Positions 33,292 to 45,039 of a stretch of 45,039 nucleotides of DNA are shown piece by piece; the stretch's first letter is position 1, and each line of letters begins with the position of its first letter. The notes below the pieces were generated by a model. That model was not told the origin of the DNA. It searched no databases and worked only from the letters and a program-made list of their open reading frames with translations. The position numbers were made by a program, and so were the translations under genes. The stretch is from an uncultured Christensenella sp. (GTDB taxonomy: Bacteria > Bacillota > Clostridia > Christensenellales > UBA1242): positions 1-45,039 of the forward strand of contig CASFHD010000008.1 of NCBI GenBank assembly GCA_949294455.1. Reading direction: 5' to 3'.

Positions 33292-36200
33292 ATTCTGCGT
33301 ATTCATCATCAATATCAGCGAATCGCAAATCGTATTCACTTGAAACATCTCCATCTTTTCTAGTTTGTCTTGGTATAATGTTTCTATAACAAGGCAATCC
33401 AGTACCAGCAGGAATAAGTTTACCAATCATTACATTTTCTTTCAAGCCTAACAAATGGTCTTCTTTACCATTAATTGCAGCATCAGTAAGAACAATAGGA
33501 GTTTGCTGGAATGAAGCAGCAGACAAGAAACTTTCAGTTGTCAAAGAAGCCTTTGTAATACCTTGCAATTCACGTTTAGCAGTTGCAGGAGTACCACCTT
33601 CTTGTAAAACTTTAAGGTTTGCATCTTCATATACATTGATATCGACACAATCGCCAGGAAGCAAGTTAGTATCTCCGCTATTTTCAATTTTAACCTTTCT
33701 CAACATTTGTCTTATTATAACTTCCAAATGTTTAGAGTTTATATTAACTGATTGAGATTTATAAACTCTCAATACTTCATTCAACAAATATTCTTGAACA
33801 GCCTTAACACCTTTAGTTCTTAAAATATCTTTAGGGTTGATAGGACCTTCAGTTAAAGGAGTACCAGGTTCAACCACATCACCGGTTTTAACTTTTAAAG
33901 TTACGCCATAAGGAAGAATATAACTTTCTTCATTATTAGAATTTTTAACAATAACTTCATATCGTTTATCAATTTGATTAACAGTTACTTTACCAGCGAT
34001 TTCAGAAACTTTAGCAGCACCTTTAGGATTTCTAGCTTCAAAGATTTCTTCAACTCTAGGAAGACCTGTAGTAATATCTGCAGTAGCCGAACCGCCCGAG
34101 TGGAAAGTTCTCAAAGTCAACTGAGTACCAGGTTCACCAATAGATTGTGCAGCAATAATACCAACAGCTTCACCAATATCAACGATTTGATTCTTGGACA
34201 TATTTCTACCATAACATTTACAGCAGACACCATGTCTAGTTTTACAAGTAAGCAAACTTCTAATTTTCACAGTTTTTATTCCGCAATCGTCAATTTCTTT
34301 TGCCATTTCAGGAGTTATATATTCGTTCGCAGGACAAATAACTTGTTTAGTTTTAGGATTTATAATTTCTTCAACAGAATATCTACCTATAATTCTTTCA
34401 CTTAAAGATTCAATAACAGTACCATCAATTACAGTTTCACTAACTTCAATACCTTTAATACTTTCGCCCAAGCTTTCAAAGCAGTCATATTCAGTTACAA
34501 CAGTATCCTGAGCAATATCAGACAATCTTCTAGTCAAATAACCAGAGTCTGCAGTTTTTAAAGCTGTATCCATCAATTGTTTTCTTGAACCTCTAGCCGC
34601 TGAGAAGTATTCAATAGAAGTAAGTCCTCTTCTAAAACTTGACTTAACAGGAATATCCGAAGCTTGACCAGAAGCAACCGCAGTAATACCCTGCATACCA
34701 GACAAAGCTTTTAACTGGTCAGCCGAACCTCTTGCTTTAGAGTCTGCCATCATTTTTACAGGGTTAAATAAATCCATATTGTTAACGACAGCCTTTTTAA
34801 CCTTTGATTCAGTATCTGTCCAAATAGCGATATTTTTCTTTCTCTTATCAGCTTCTGACAAGAAACCTTGATTGTACATATCTTCATTTTGTTCAACTAA
34901 CTTTTCAGCTTCTTTCAAAAGTTTAGGAGTTTCTTCTGATTCTGTCATATCGGTAATGCTAATAGACATTCCAGAAAGTGTAGAATATTTAAAACCTAAA
35001 GCCTTAATATTATCAATCATATCAACTGTAATATTAGTGCCGTGTTTTCTAAATGTTAAATCAATTATATTTGAATAATCGCCCTTAATAATAGGCTTAT
35101 CAATTTCATAATTAAATATATTTTCTAATTTAGTTCTATCAACAAAGCCCAAATCTTGAGGTATATAACTATTAAAGATAATTCTACCCAAAGTAGTTTT
35201 AGTTCTACCTGTTAACATTTTACCTTCAAAAGGCACTGTTCTTCTAACTTCAATTTGTGCCTGTAAAGACAAAACGCCATTTCTGTAAGCCAATATAGCT
35301 TCATCTTCACTAGCATAAACACTACCCTCGCCCAAAGCACCAGGTCTAACAAGAGTAATGTAGTAGTTACCCAAAATCATATCTTGACCAGGTAGAAGTG
35401 AAGGTGTACCATCACTAGGTTTTAAAACATTATTAGAAGCAAGCATTAGATTTCTAGCTTCAGTTCTAGCTTCAATAGACAAAGGAACGTGAACAGCCAT
35501 TTGGTCACCATCGAAGTCTGCGTTAAATCCAGCACAGACAAGAGGAGGAAGTTTTATAGCCTTACCATCTACCAAGACAGGTTCAAAAGCCTGAACAGAT
35601 AACTTGTGCAAAGTAGGAGCACGGTTCAAAAGTACAGGGTGCCCTTTAACAACTTCAGCTAAAAGTTCCCACACAATAGGTCTTTCTTGATCTATCATAC
35701 GAGTTGCTTTTTTCAAATTATTTGTTTCATTGATTTCCAATAAACGCTTAATAATGAAAGGTCTAAATAATTCTAGAGCCATAACTTTTGGAAGACCGCA
35801 TTGGAAAATTCTAAGTTCAGGACCAACGACGATAACAGAACGACCTGAATAATCGACACGTTTACCCAACAAGTTTAAACGGAAACGACCGTGTTTACCT
35901 TTTAGCATTGCAGTTAAACTTTTTAAATCTCTTTGTCTTGAACCTTGAACAGCACGACCTCTTTTACCGTTATCAAATAGAGCATCAACAGCTTCTTGAA
36001 GCATTCTTTTTTCATTTCTGACGATAATTTCAGGAGCACCAAGTTCAATTAATTTTTTCAAACGATTATTTCTATTTATAACTCTTCTGTATAAATCATT
36101 CAAATCACTAGCAGCAAACTTTCCGCCGTCAATTTGAACCAATGGACGAATATCTGGAGGTATTACAGGAATTACATCCATAATCATCCATTCAGGTTTA

Positions 36201-36865
36201 TTTCCGCTCTTAATAAAAGATTCGACAATTTCTAATTTTTTAGTTGCCTTTAACTTCTTTTGTCCTTTACTTTCGGCGATTATATTTTGTAATTCAATAC
36301 GTTCTTTTTCAAGGTCGATGTCGTGTAGAAGTTCTTTTACAGCTTCAGCACCCATACCAACCTTTAACCCATCGTAGCCATATTTATCAATAGCTTCTCT
36401 GTACTCTCTATCACGAATAACTTGCTTATAAGTAAATTCTGTATTTTTAGGGTCAAGAACGACATAACTAACATAATACAATACTTCATCTAAAAGTTTT
36501 GGAGACATATCAAGGATTAAACCAATTCTTGATGGCACACCTTTAAAGAACCAGATATGAGAAACAGGGCAAGCAAGTTCAATATGCCCCATTCTTTCTC
36601 TTCTAACCTTAGATTTAGTTACTTGAACGCCACATTTATCGCAAACGACACCTTTATATCTAACTCTTTTATATTTACCGCAATGACATTCCCAATCCTT
36701 TTTAGGTCCAAAAATACGCTCGGAAAATAAACCATCTTGTTCTGGCTTTTGAGTTCTATAATTAATTGTTTCAGGTTTAGTAACCTCACCATACGACCAA
36801 CTTCTAATAGTCTCTGGAGAAGCAATACCAATTTTAATTGCATCAAAATTGTTTAAATCAAACAT
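33290..36865 (-). CDS. rpoC: DNA-directed RNA polymerase subunit beta'
   Basis: The catalytic subunit of RNA polymerase. The 1191-aa protein has the N-terminal zinc-binding CHCGKYKR...CDKCG, the active-site NADFDGDQM that holds the catalytic magnesium, the bridge-helix/trigger-loop region with [16 protein letters not shown], and a second cysteine set [13 protein letters not shown]. The length matches Bacillota enzymes, with no lineage-specific insertion. SD AGGAG is 6 nt before the ATG, and 15 bp separate it from rpoB. Confidence 0.98.
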   Translation of the reverse strand: MFDLNNFDAIKIGIASPETIRSWSYGEVTKPETINYRTQKPEQDGLFSERIFGPKKDWECHCGKYKRVRYKGVVCDKCGVQVTKSKVRRERMGHIELACPVSHIWFFKGVPSRIGLILDMSPKLLDEVLYYVSYVVLDPKNTEFTYKQVIRDREYREAIDKYGYDGLKVGMGAEAVKELLHDIDLEKERIELQNIIAESKGQKKLKATKKLEIVESFIKSGNKPEWMIMDVIPVIPPDIRPLVQIDGGKFAASDLNDLYRRVINRNNRLKKLIELGAPEIIVRNEKRMLQEAVDALFDNGKRGRAVQGSRQRDLKSLTAMLKGKHGRFRLNLLGKRVDYSGRSVIVVGPELRIFQCGLPKVMALELFRPFIIKRLLEINETNNLKKATRMIDQERPIVWELLAEVVKGHPVLLNRAPTLHKLSVQAFEPVLVDGKAIKLPPLVCAGFNADFDGDQMAVHVPLSIEARTEARNLMLASNNVLKPSDGTPSLLPGQDMILGNYYITLVRPGALGEGSVYASEDEAILAYRNGVLSLQAQIEVRRTVPFEGKMLTGRTKTTLGRIIFNSYIPQDLGFVDRTKLENIFNYEIDKPIIKGDYSNIIDLTFRKHGTNITVDMIDNIKALGFKYSTLSGMSISITDMTESEETPKLLKEAEKLVEQNEDMYNQGFLSEADKRKKNIAIWTDTESKVKKAVVNNMDLFNPVKMMADSKARGSADQLKALSGMQGITAVASGQASDIPVKSSFRRGLTSIEYFSAARGSRKQLMDTALKTADSGYLTRRLSDIAQDTVVTEYDCFESLGESIKGIEVSETVIDGTVIESLSERIIGRYSVEEIINPKTKQVICPANEYITPEMAKEIDDCGIKTVKIRSLLTCKTRHGVCCKCYGRNMSKNQIVDIGEAVGIIAAQSIGEPGTQLTLRTFHSGGSATADITTGLPRVEEIFEARNPKGAAKVSEIAGKVTVNQIDKRYEVIVKNSNNEESYILPYGVTLKVKTGDVVEPGTPLTEGPINPKDILRTKGVKAVQEYLLNEVLRVYKSQSVNINSKHLEVIIRQMLRKVKIENSGDTNLLPGDCVDINVYEDANLKVLQEGGTPATAKRELQGITKASLTTESFLSAASFQQTPIVLTDAAINGKEDHLLGLKENVMIGKLIPAGTGLPCYRNIIPRQTRKDGDVSSEYDLRFADIDDEYAE

Positions 36866-36880
36866 AAATTTCTCCTAAAA

Positions 36881-39800
36881 TTAATCATTAATATCATCAA
36901 AAAGTTCACTTTCATCAAAAGTAGCAGCGACATCATCAGCATTTTGTTCTTGTAATTCATCGAATTCCAAAGTAACATCTTCAAGACCGACTTTATTAAC
37001 AGGTTCAATGCTAACAGGTTCAACATCTTCTTCAGAGACTTCAGAAATAGTAAGTTCGTGATTATCAGCAGTCATAATCTTGACATCAAGTCCAAGACCT
37101 TGCATTTCTTTTATTAAAACTTTAAATGACTCTGGCATACCAGGTTCAGGAATAGGTTCACCTTTAACAATAGCCTCGTAAGTTTTAATTCTGCCATCTA
37201 CATCATCAGACTTAATTGTCAACATTTCTTGTAACAATCTACTAGCACCATAAGCTTCAAGAGCCCATACTTCCATTTCACCAAATCTTTGACCACCATT
37301 TTGAGATTTACCACTTAAAGGTTGTTGAGTAATCAAAGCGTAAGGGCCAATACCTCTTGCGTGAATCTTTTCTTCAACCATATGGTGAAGTTTTAACATA
37401 TACATAACGCCGACATTACATTTATTTTCAAAAGGAAGACCTGTTCTACCATCATATAATTGCATTTTACCATCTTCAGGAAGACCATTTTCTTTTAACA
37501 ATATTCTAATTTCTTCTTCTGTCGCGCTATCGAAACTAGGAGTAGCAACTTTCCAATCAAGAGCTTTAGCAACCCAACCCAAATACATTTCAAGTAATTG
37601 TCCAGGGTTCATACGAGATGGAATACCCATAGGGTTCAAAACTATATCAACAGGTTCACCATTTGCCATATATGGCATATCCTCTATTGGTAAAATATTA
37701 GATACTACACCTTTGTTACCATAACGACCAGCAAGTTTATCACCAGCTTGCAATACTCTTTTTTGAGCGATGTAAACTCTAACCATCATATTCACACCAG
37801 CGTCCAACTCGTCTTTGTTTTTACGCGATAAAATTTCTACACCAACAACGACACCTTCTTCACCGTGTTTAACTTTTAAAGAAGTATTTTTAACTTCTTT
37901 AGTCTTTTCTCCAAATATTGCACGCAACAATCTTTCTTCAGGAGTCAAATCAGTTTCACCTTTTGGAGTAACTTTACCGACCAAAATATCGCCAACTTGA
38001 ACTTCTGTACCAATTCTTACTATACCATTTTCATCAAGATTTCTTAAAGCATCTTCACCGACACCTGCAATATCTCTAGTAATTTCTTCATCACCAAGTT
38101 TAGTAGTTCTAGCTTCAGTTGATACTTGTTGAATAGAAATAGAAGTAAACACATCATCTCTAACACATTTTTCAGAAATCAAAATAGCATCTTCGTAGTT
38201 GTAACCTTCCCAGTTCATAAATGCAACTGTTAGGTTTTTACCTAAAGCCATTTCACCATTTTGAGTTGCCGCACCATCAGCTAAAACATCACCTTTTTTA
38301 ACTCTCTCACCTTTACTCACAATAGGTTTTTGATTAAAGCAAGTTTTTTCATTACTTCTTTCAAATTTTGTTAAAACGTGATTAATAACATCGCCATTAT
38401 CATATTTTACAGTGATATAATCAGCAGAAACATAAGTTACAACACCGTCGCCATCTGCTAAAATCAAAGCACCACTATCTTTAGCAAGTTTGTGTTCAAT
38501 ACCAGTACCTACAATAGGACTATCAGTTTTAATTAGAGGAACAGCTTGACGTTGCATGTTTGAACCCATCAACGCTCTGTTACCAGCACAGTGTTCGATA
38601 AAAGGAATCAAACTTGCACCAACAGATAACAATTCTCTTGGTGATAAGTCAATTAAATCCACCATATCACTGCTAACACTAACAGAAGTTTCATTATGAC
38701 GACAAATTACCTTTTTATTAACAAAACCATTTTGTTCAGTCAAAGGTTCTTTTGCTTGAGCAATAAAATGTTCAGGTTCTTCATCAGCCATTAAGAATAC
38801 TATATCATCAGTAACCTTGTGGTCAATAACTTTTCTATAAGGAGCTTCCAAGAAGCCATATTCGTTAATTCTAGCATAAGTTGCAATCGATGTCATAAGT
38901 CCAATAGGTTGACCTTCTGGTGTTTCAACTGGACAAATTCTACCATAATGTGTAGGATTAATATCACGGACTTCAGCAGTAGCACGCTCTTTTTTAACAC
39001 CGCCAGGACCAAATGAAGACAATCTTCTTTTATGAGTTAAAGCAGAAACAGGGTTAGTTTGATCCATAAGTGCAGAAAGTTGTGAAGTTGACATAAATTC
39101 TCTGAATGCTTTGTTAATATATCTAGCATTTACTACCATTGCAGGAGTAATATCTGTTAGATCTCTTGACTGCAAAGTTTCTCTTACTTGAGTTTGGAGT
39201 TTAGTCATACCTTTTCTGAATTCTTGTTTTAAAAGTTCGCCACAACAAGCAACACGCCTATTTGCCAAATGGTCTCTTTCATCAGTAGTTCCAATACCAT
39301 CAATTAAATTCAAGTGATAACTTACAACCGCCAACATATCATCAACTGTAACTTGGAAATTTTCAAGACGGCGAGCATTTTCCTTAATTAAATCGCATAA
39401 TTCTTCTTCATTTGATGCCTGTTTCATAAGTTCTTGTAAAACAGGGTAATGAACAAGTTCTGTAACACCTAAAGTTCTAGGGTCAACAGAAATATAATTT
39501 TTTAAATCAACTCTTGCATTACCAACAACCCTAATATTTTTGCCATTAACAGTGATATCAACCATATTAATACCACTATTTTGAATTAGCCAAGCTTTTT
39601 CTTCAGAAATAACTTCGCCCGCTTTAACTAAAACTTTTCTTCCAGATTTAATGTTGTCAGTTGCAACAAAACCAGTTATTCTTCTTGCAAGTGATAATTT
39701 TTTATTTGTTTGGTACCTACCAACTTTTTCAAAATTATAATGTTGTTTATTCCAAATTCTATCTTGAATATATGCCCATGTATTTTCAGGGCTAGGGATT

Positions 39801-40546
39801 TCGCCAGGTCTTGTCTTTCTAGCGAATTCAATCAATGCTTCCTCTTGAGTCTCTTGAGGTTCTTTTTCAATAGTATTTAAAATGAAAGGGTGATTAGCAT
39901 AAATATCTTTAAGCTGTTCGTTTGTAAGTCCAAAACATTTTAAGAATGTACATAAAGACATCTTATATTTTCTTTCAACAATTACCCTTAACATATCGCC
40001 TTGAGTTTGTTCAGTAGTTATCCACATACCATGGCTAGGAGCAATAGCACCCTCATAATCCATTCTGCCGTATTTATTCATTGTGCCACTAAAATAGATA
40101 CCAGGAGATTTTAACAACTGGCTAACAATTACTCTTTCAACACCATTAAACAAGAAACTACCGTTTTCGTTCATATAAGGAACATCACCGATAAATACTT
40201 CTTGGTCAATGACTTGTCCTGTTTCCTTAACAAGCAATCTAACATTTACTTTTAAAGGAACTGTATAAGAAGTTTGCCTTCTTTTGCATTCGTTCCAAGA
40301 ATATTTAGGGTTGAGTTCTACATGATAGTCTAAAAAAGACAACTCAGCTTTGTTTGAGTAGTCTATAATAGGATTGAACTCTTGAAGCACCTCACCTAAA
40401 TATTCCTTTAAAAATAATTCGTATGAGTTCTTTTGCATATCCATAAGGTGTGGAATTTCATAAGGAACTTTAGTTTTAGCGAAACTAACTCGCTTAGCTT
40501 TATTGCCGAACATAACATTTTCAACTTTAAGCATGCTTGAATTCAT
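36881..40546 (-). CDS. rpoB: DNA-directed RNA polymerase subunit beta
   Basis: Forms the RNA polymerase active-site cleft with beta'. At 1221 aa it has the rifampicin-binding region SQLSALMDQTNP...THKRRLSSFGPGG with the Gln, Asp, His, Arg and Ser contact residues intact (sensitive type). At the position of E. coli Leu533 there is Phe. The PVETPEGQPIGL and GDKLAGRYGNKG motifs and a short acidic C-terminal extension (ELQEQNADDVAATFDESELF) are seen. SD AAGGAG is 6 nt upstream. rplJ and rplL, which normally precede rpoB, are not adjacent here. Confidence 0.98.
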   Translation of the reverse strand: MNSSMLKVENVMFGNKAKRVSFAKTKVPYEIPHLMDMQKNSYELFLKEYLGEVLQEFNPIIDYSNKAELSFLDYHVELNPKYSWNECKRRQTSYTVPLKVNVRLLVKETGQVIDQEVFIGDVPYMNENGSFLFNGVERVIVSQLLKSPGIYFSGTMNKYGRMDYEGAIAPSHGMWITTEQTQGDMLRVIVERKYKMSLCTFLKCFGLTNEQLKDIYANHPFILNTIEKEPQETQEEALIEFARKTRPGEIPSPENTWAYIQDRIWNKQHYNFEKVGRYQTNKKLSLARRITGFVATDNIKSGRKVLVKAGEVISEEKAWLIQNSGINMVDITVNGKNIRVVGNARVDLKNYISVDPRTLGVTELVHYPVLQELMKQASNEEELCDLIKENARRLENFQVTVDDMLAVVSYHLNLIDGIGTTDERDHLANRRVACCGELLKQEFRKGMTKLQTQVRETLQSRDLTDITPAMVVNARYINKAFREFMSTSQLSALMDQTNPVSALTHKRRLSSFGPGGVKKERATAEVRDINPTHYGRICPVETPEGQPIGLMTSIATYARINEYGFLEAPYRKVIDHKVTDDIVFLMADEEPEHFIAQAKEPLTEQNGFVNKKVICRHNETSVSVSSDMVDLIDLSPRELLSVGASLIPFIEHCAGNRALMGSNMQRQAVPLIKTDSPIVGTGIEHKLAKDSGALILADGDGVVTYVSADYITVKYDNGDVINHVLTKFERSNEKTCFNQKPIVSKGERVKKGDVLADGAATQNGEMALGKNLTVAFMNWEGYNYEDAILISEKCVRDDVFTSISIQQVSTEARTTKLGDEEITRDIAGVGEDALRNLDENGIVRIGTEVQVGDILVGKVTPKGETDLTPEERLLRAIFGEKTKEVKNTSLKVKHGEEGVVVGVEILSRKNKDELDAGVNMMVRVYIAQKRVLQAGDKLAGRYGNKGVVSNILPIEDMPYMANGEPVDIVLNPMGIPSRMNPGQLLEMYLGWVAKALDWKVATPSFDSATEEEIRILLKENGLPEDGKMQLYDGRTGLPFENKCNVGVMYMLKLHHMVEEKIHARGIGPYALITQQPLSGKSQNGGQRFGEMEVWALEAYGASRLLQEMLTIKSDDVDGRIKTYEAIVKGEPIPEPGMPESFKVLIKEMQGLGLDVKIMTADNHELTISEVSEEDVEPVSIEPVNKVGLEDVTLEFDELQEQNADDVAATFDESELFDDIND

Positions 40547-40660
40547 TGTAACTCCTTAAAATTATATTTAGTTGTCATACATTACAAATTGTCAAAATGT
40601 AGTATTATTAAGTAATAAAATAATGACAAGGCATAATGTGCCAATTTTCGATACTAAGGG
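40547..40660 (-). promoter_or_regulatory. rpoB leader with alternative pairings
   Basis: The 108-nt leader contains a small GGCA/TGCC hairpin and a TTGTCAT segment (40625-40631 region) that can pair with either of two later TGACAA segments (near 40592 and 40574). This could be regulatory, but no known motif (such as an L10 leader) is seen. Confidence 0.35.
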
Positions 40661-40689
40661 ATTTTATCATATATTCAACGCATTGTCAA
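40661..40689 (-). promoter_or_regulatory. rpoBC promoter
   Basis: TTGACA (40689-40684), a 17-bp spacer and TAAAAT (40666-40661). A second TTGACA at 40595-40590 lacks a well-placed -10. Confidence 0.8.
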
Positions 40690-41600
40690 GGTATTTTAAA
40701 AAAAACTTATTGACAAATCAAAATATTTTATGCACAGTTTTAAAATATTTCAAAAACAATAAAACCTCTACAAAAAAAAGACAAAAAATCATAAATTGCA
40801 ACACGAATAAATGAAATACTATAATAAAAACTTCATTGCAAACAAAACTAATAAAAGATAAATCTTAAAATCTTATCTAAATCTTAATTTGTATAGTAAT
40901 TAAATTAATAAAACATAATATTTGTATAAATTTGTTTCATTCTATCTACTCTACGAAAATTTAAATAAATTCTTTTTACTCTATAATTTTTTACAATATT
41001 TCATAACATTAATAAGAAAATGTAATATTAATATTGATAAGTATGATATTGACTAAGATATAATCTTAATTAACAAAATATTAACTAAAACATAAAGTAA
41101 ATTAGAAAAATATATTCTTAATTAGTTTAGAACTAATATTACAATTAGTGAGGTATGGCATCTATGTATGCAATAATACAACAATTAAATATGGTGTTGA
41201 TTAGTTATACTAAATAAAGTCTTAATTAGTAATATATAATATAATCAATAAATGCCTTAATTAGTACTGCATAATATAAATGAAATATATTCTTAATTAT
41301 TACTGAATAATTGATAATAAAAGCCATGGTATTCTTAGACGCTAAAATTTAGTCTTAATTAATGAAATATTGACTAAAATATAATATTAAGTAATAAATG
41401 TCTTAATTAGTATAAAATACAATTATTGAAATGTGGTTATCTTAGTAAAATATTCTCAATATATCTAAATATATTTTAAACAATATATAGTTGAATATTT
41501 GTAATTAGATATTGTTTATGTTTTTAACTAATTAATGCTTGTCTTTTGATTTTTGTCGTTTGTCTTCTTTTATGAAATGTAAATGTGTTGAAAAACAAAA
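40690..41600. other. Intergenic between the rRNA unit and rpoB
   Basis: About 900 bases of AT-rich DNA without any supported gene. The part 41064-41412 carries a degenerate repeat family listed separately. rplJL is not here. Confidence 0.6.
41064..41412. repeat. Degenerate TCTTAATTAGTA-type repeats
   Basis: Copies of TCTTAATTAGT or close variants begin at 41064, 41116, 41220, 41255, 41291, 41353 and 41401. Copies at 41064 and 41353 extend to about 30 similar bases (A-rich, AATATT-ACTAAAA-ATAA), and an AATATTGACTAA-type segment precedes or follows some of them. Spacing is irregular (35-104 bp). The array is not CRISPR and not coding. Confidence 0.55.
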
Positions 41601-41622
41601 AAAGTAACCTTTCGGTTACTTT
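41592..41622 (-). terminator. rRNA unit terminator
   Basis: The stem AAAGTAACC/GGTTACTTT (41601-41609 with 41614-41622, RNA loop GAAA) is followed by a T-rich run on the minus strand, directly after 5S. Confidence 0.9.
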
Positions 41623-41626
41623 AGGT

Positions 41627-41743
41627 AGAAAGCAGTACCTATCTTCCCAAGCAGTCTCCCACTAAGTATTTTCGGTGGCATTGACCTTTACTTTTTGTGT
41701 TCGGTATGGGTACATGTGATCCTCAATGCCTTAGCCACTCTCC
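41627..41743 (-). rRNA. rrf: 5S ribosomal RNA
   Basis: The conserved CCCATACCGAACAC loop and TGGGA segment identify it. The ends are set by the terminal helix GAGAGTGG/CTGCTTTC, giving 117 nt, with an uncertainty of about 3 nt at each end. It lies 67 bp after 23S. Confidence 0.93.
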
Positions 41744-41754
41744 TCGTTGATTGC

Positions 41755-41781
41755 TCGCACAATCACATCTATATATTAGTA
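41755..41781 (-). other. 3' arm of the pre-23S processing stem
   Basis: These 27 nt are complementary to 44873-44899 (26 Watson-Crick pairs and one G-U in the RNA), so they form a long duplex bracketing 23S, the usual RNase III substrate in pre-rRNA. Confidence 0.85.
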
Positions 41782-41810
41782 GAACTTCGTTAGTCTTAAA
41801 CCACTCCCGT

Positions 41811-44727
<2,917 letters not shown>

Positions 44728-44963
44728 TTCTCAAAAATTTGACATTTTTGCTTTTCTTCCTTTGATTTAACTCTAACAAAATTCTTTAAACGACCTTGAA
44801 ATTTATTTCAATGCAAATTTACCTTTACTTAAAATCTTTAAAAGATAATTTACTCGTATAAATATTTGTCTTTACTAATATATAGATGTGATTGTACGAA
44901 TTAGGCAAAAGCCTAATGATAACTAAGGTTTCCCCTAGGCCCCGTCATTGACGTTGCAAGGTA
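44728..44963 (-). other. 23S leader with hairpins and 5' processing arm
   Basis: The transcribed leader of about 230 nt carries a CGTCA/TGACG stem (around 44944-44954), a CTAGG/CCTTAG-type stem and a 7-bp ATTAGGC/GCCTAAT stem (about 44900-44917). The processing arm is at 44899-44873. No 16S 3' end and no tRNA are present. Confidence 0.6.
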
Positions 44964-44992
44964 ATATTACCACAAGAATAAATTTGTGTCAA
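44964..44992 (-). promoter_or_regulatory. Promoter of the 23S-5S unit
   Basis: TTGACA (44992-44987), a 17-bp spacer and TAATAT (44969-44964), giving +1 near 44957, about 230 nt before the mature 23S. A weaker TTGTCA-N17-TTTAAA lies just upstream (45026-44998). Confidence 0.7.
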
Positions 44993-45039
44993 CAGTTTTT
45001 AAAAAGTTTTTTTTAAATTTTGACAAATTTTTTTTAAAA

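Noticed and set aside
40572..40814. Open frame of 80 codons in the rpoB upstream region
   Set aside because: It runs antisense through the rpoBC promoter and leader, with AT-rich composition and no SD.

Overview
The window is chromosomal DNA of a very AT-rich, low-GC Gram-positive bacterium (Bacillota). It probably belongs to an uncultured, gut-type lineage of Clostridia or a related class, but I cannot place it more precisely. The evidence is the str operon (rpsL-rpsG-fusA-tuf), rpoBC, a secG-rnr-smpB-ssrA neighbourhood, strong Shine-Dalgarno (SD) sites of the AGGAGG type, and near-consensus sigma-A promoters (TTGACA-N17-TATAAT). TGA is used as a stop and TGG as Trp, so the genetic code is standard. 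Every gene but one lies on the minus strand. I see no phage, insertion sequence, CRISPR array or tRNA gene.

Layout from left to right. 1-171: a row of small hairpins ending in a bidirectional terminator. 263-4511: tkt, a shikimate-kinase-like protein without its active site, a membrane-anchored ComEC-type metallo-beta-lactamase and a patatin-like phospholipase. 5049-7622: a large membrane-anchored coiled-coil protein. 7733-12352: an rRNA m5C methyltransferase, a hypothetical gene, a U32 'peptidase' of the RNA-hydroxylation type, and a desulforedoxin-type iron protein. 12628-17595: trans-translation and RNA decay (ssrA, unknown, smpB, unknown, rnr) and secG. 17965-21647: a small membrane protein and a glycolytic operon pgk-tpiA-gpmI. 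21720-23764: an ArsR regulator divergent from a small membrane protein (the only plus-strand gene), and trpS behind an attenuator. 23902-25791: a BspA-type leucine-rich-repeat surface protein. 26206-30613: the str operon. 31272-33048: a HicB-like antitoxin, an unknown partner and another unknown. 33290-40689: rpoBC. 41601-44992: a 23S-5S rRNA unit.

Most of the genes serve RNA synthesis, translation and ribosome rescue. tmRNA and SmpB free stalled ribosomes, RNase R degrades the non-stop mRNA, RsmF-like and U32 enzymes modify rRNA or tRNA, and trpS charges tRNA-Trp.

The most interesting signals are regulatory. (1) trpS has its own promoter, an 11-codon leader peptide with tandem Trp codons behind a good SD, and an intrinsic terminator, which is a ribosome-mediated attenuator where a T-box would be expected. 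(2) Three genes (U32, rnr, a 73-aa membrane protein) have near-consensus promoters whose -10 box ends exactly 6 nt before the ATG, so their mRNAs should be leaderless in a genome otherwise rich in SD sites. (3) The 23S-5S unit has its own promoter and a 27-bp processing stem, with no 16S in the 312 bases upstream. (4) Two proteins look like catalytically emptied homologues of known enzymes: shikimate kinase and superoxide reductase.
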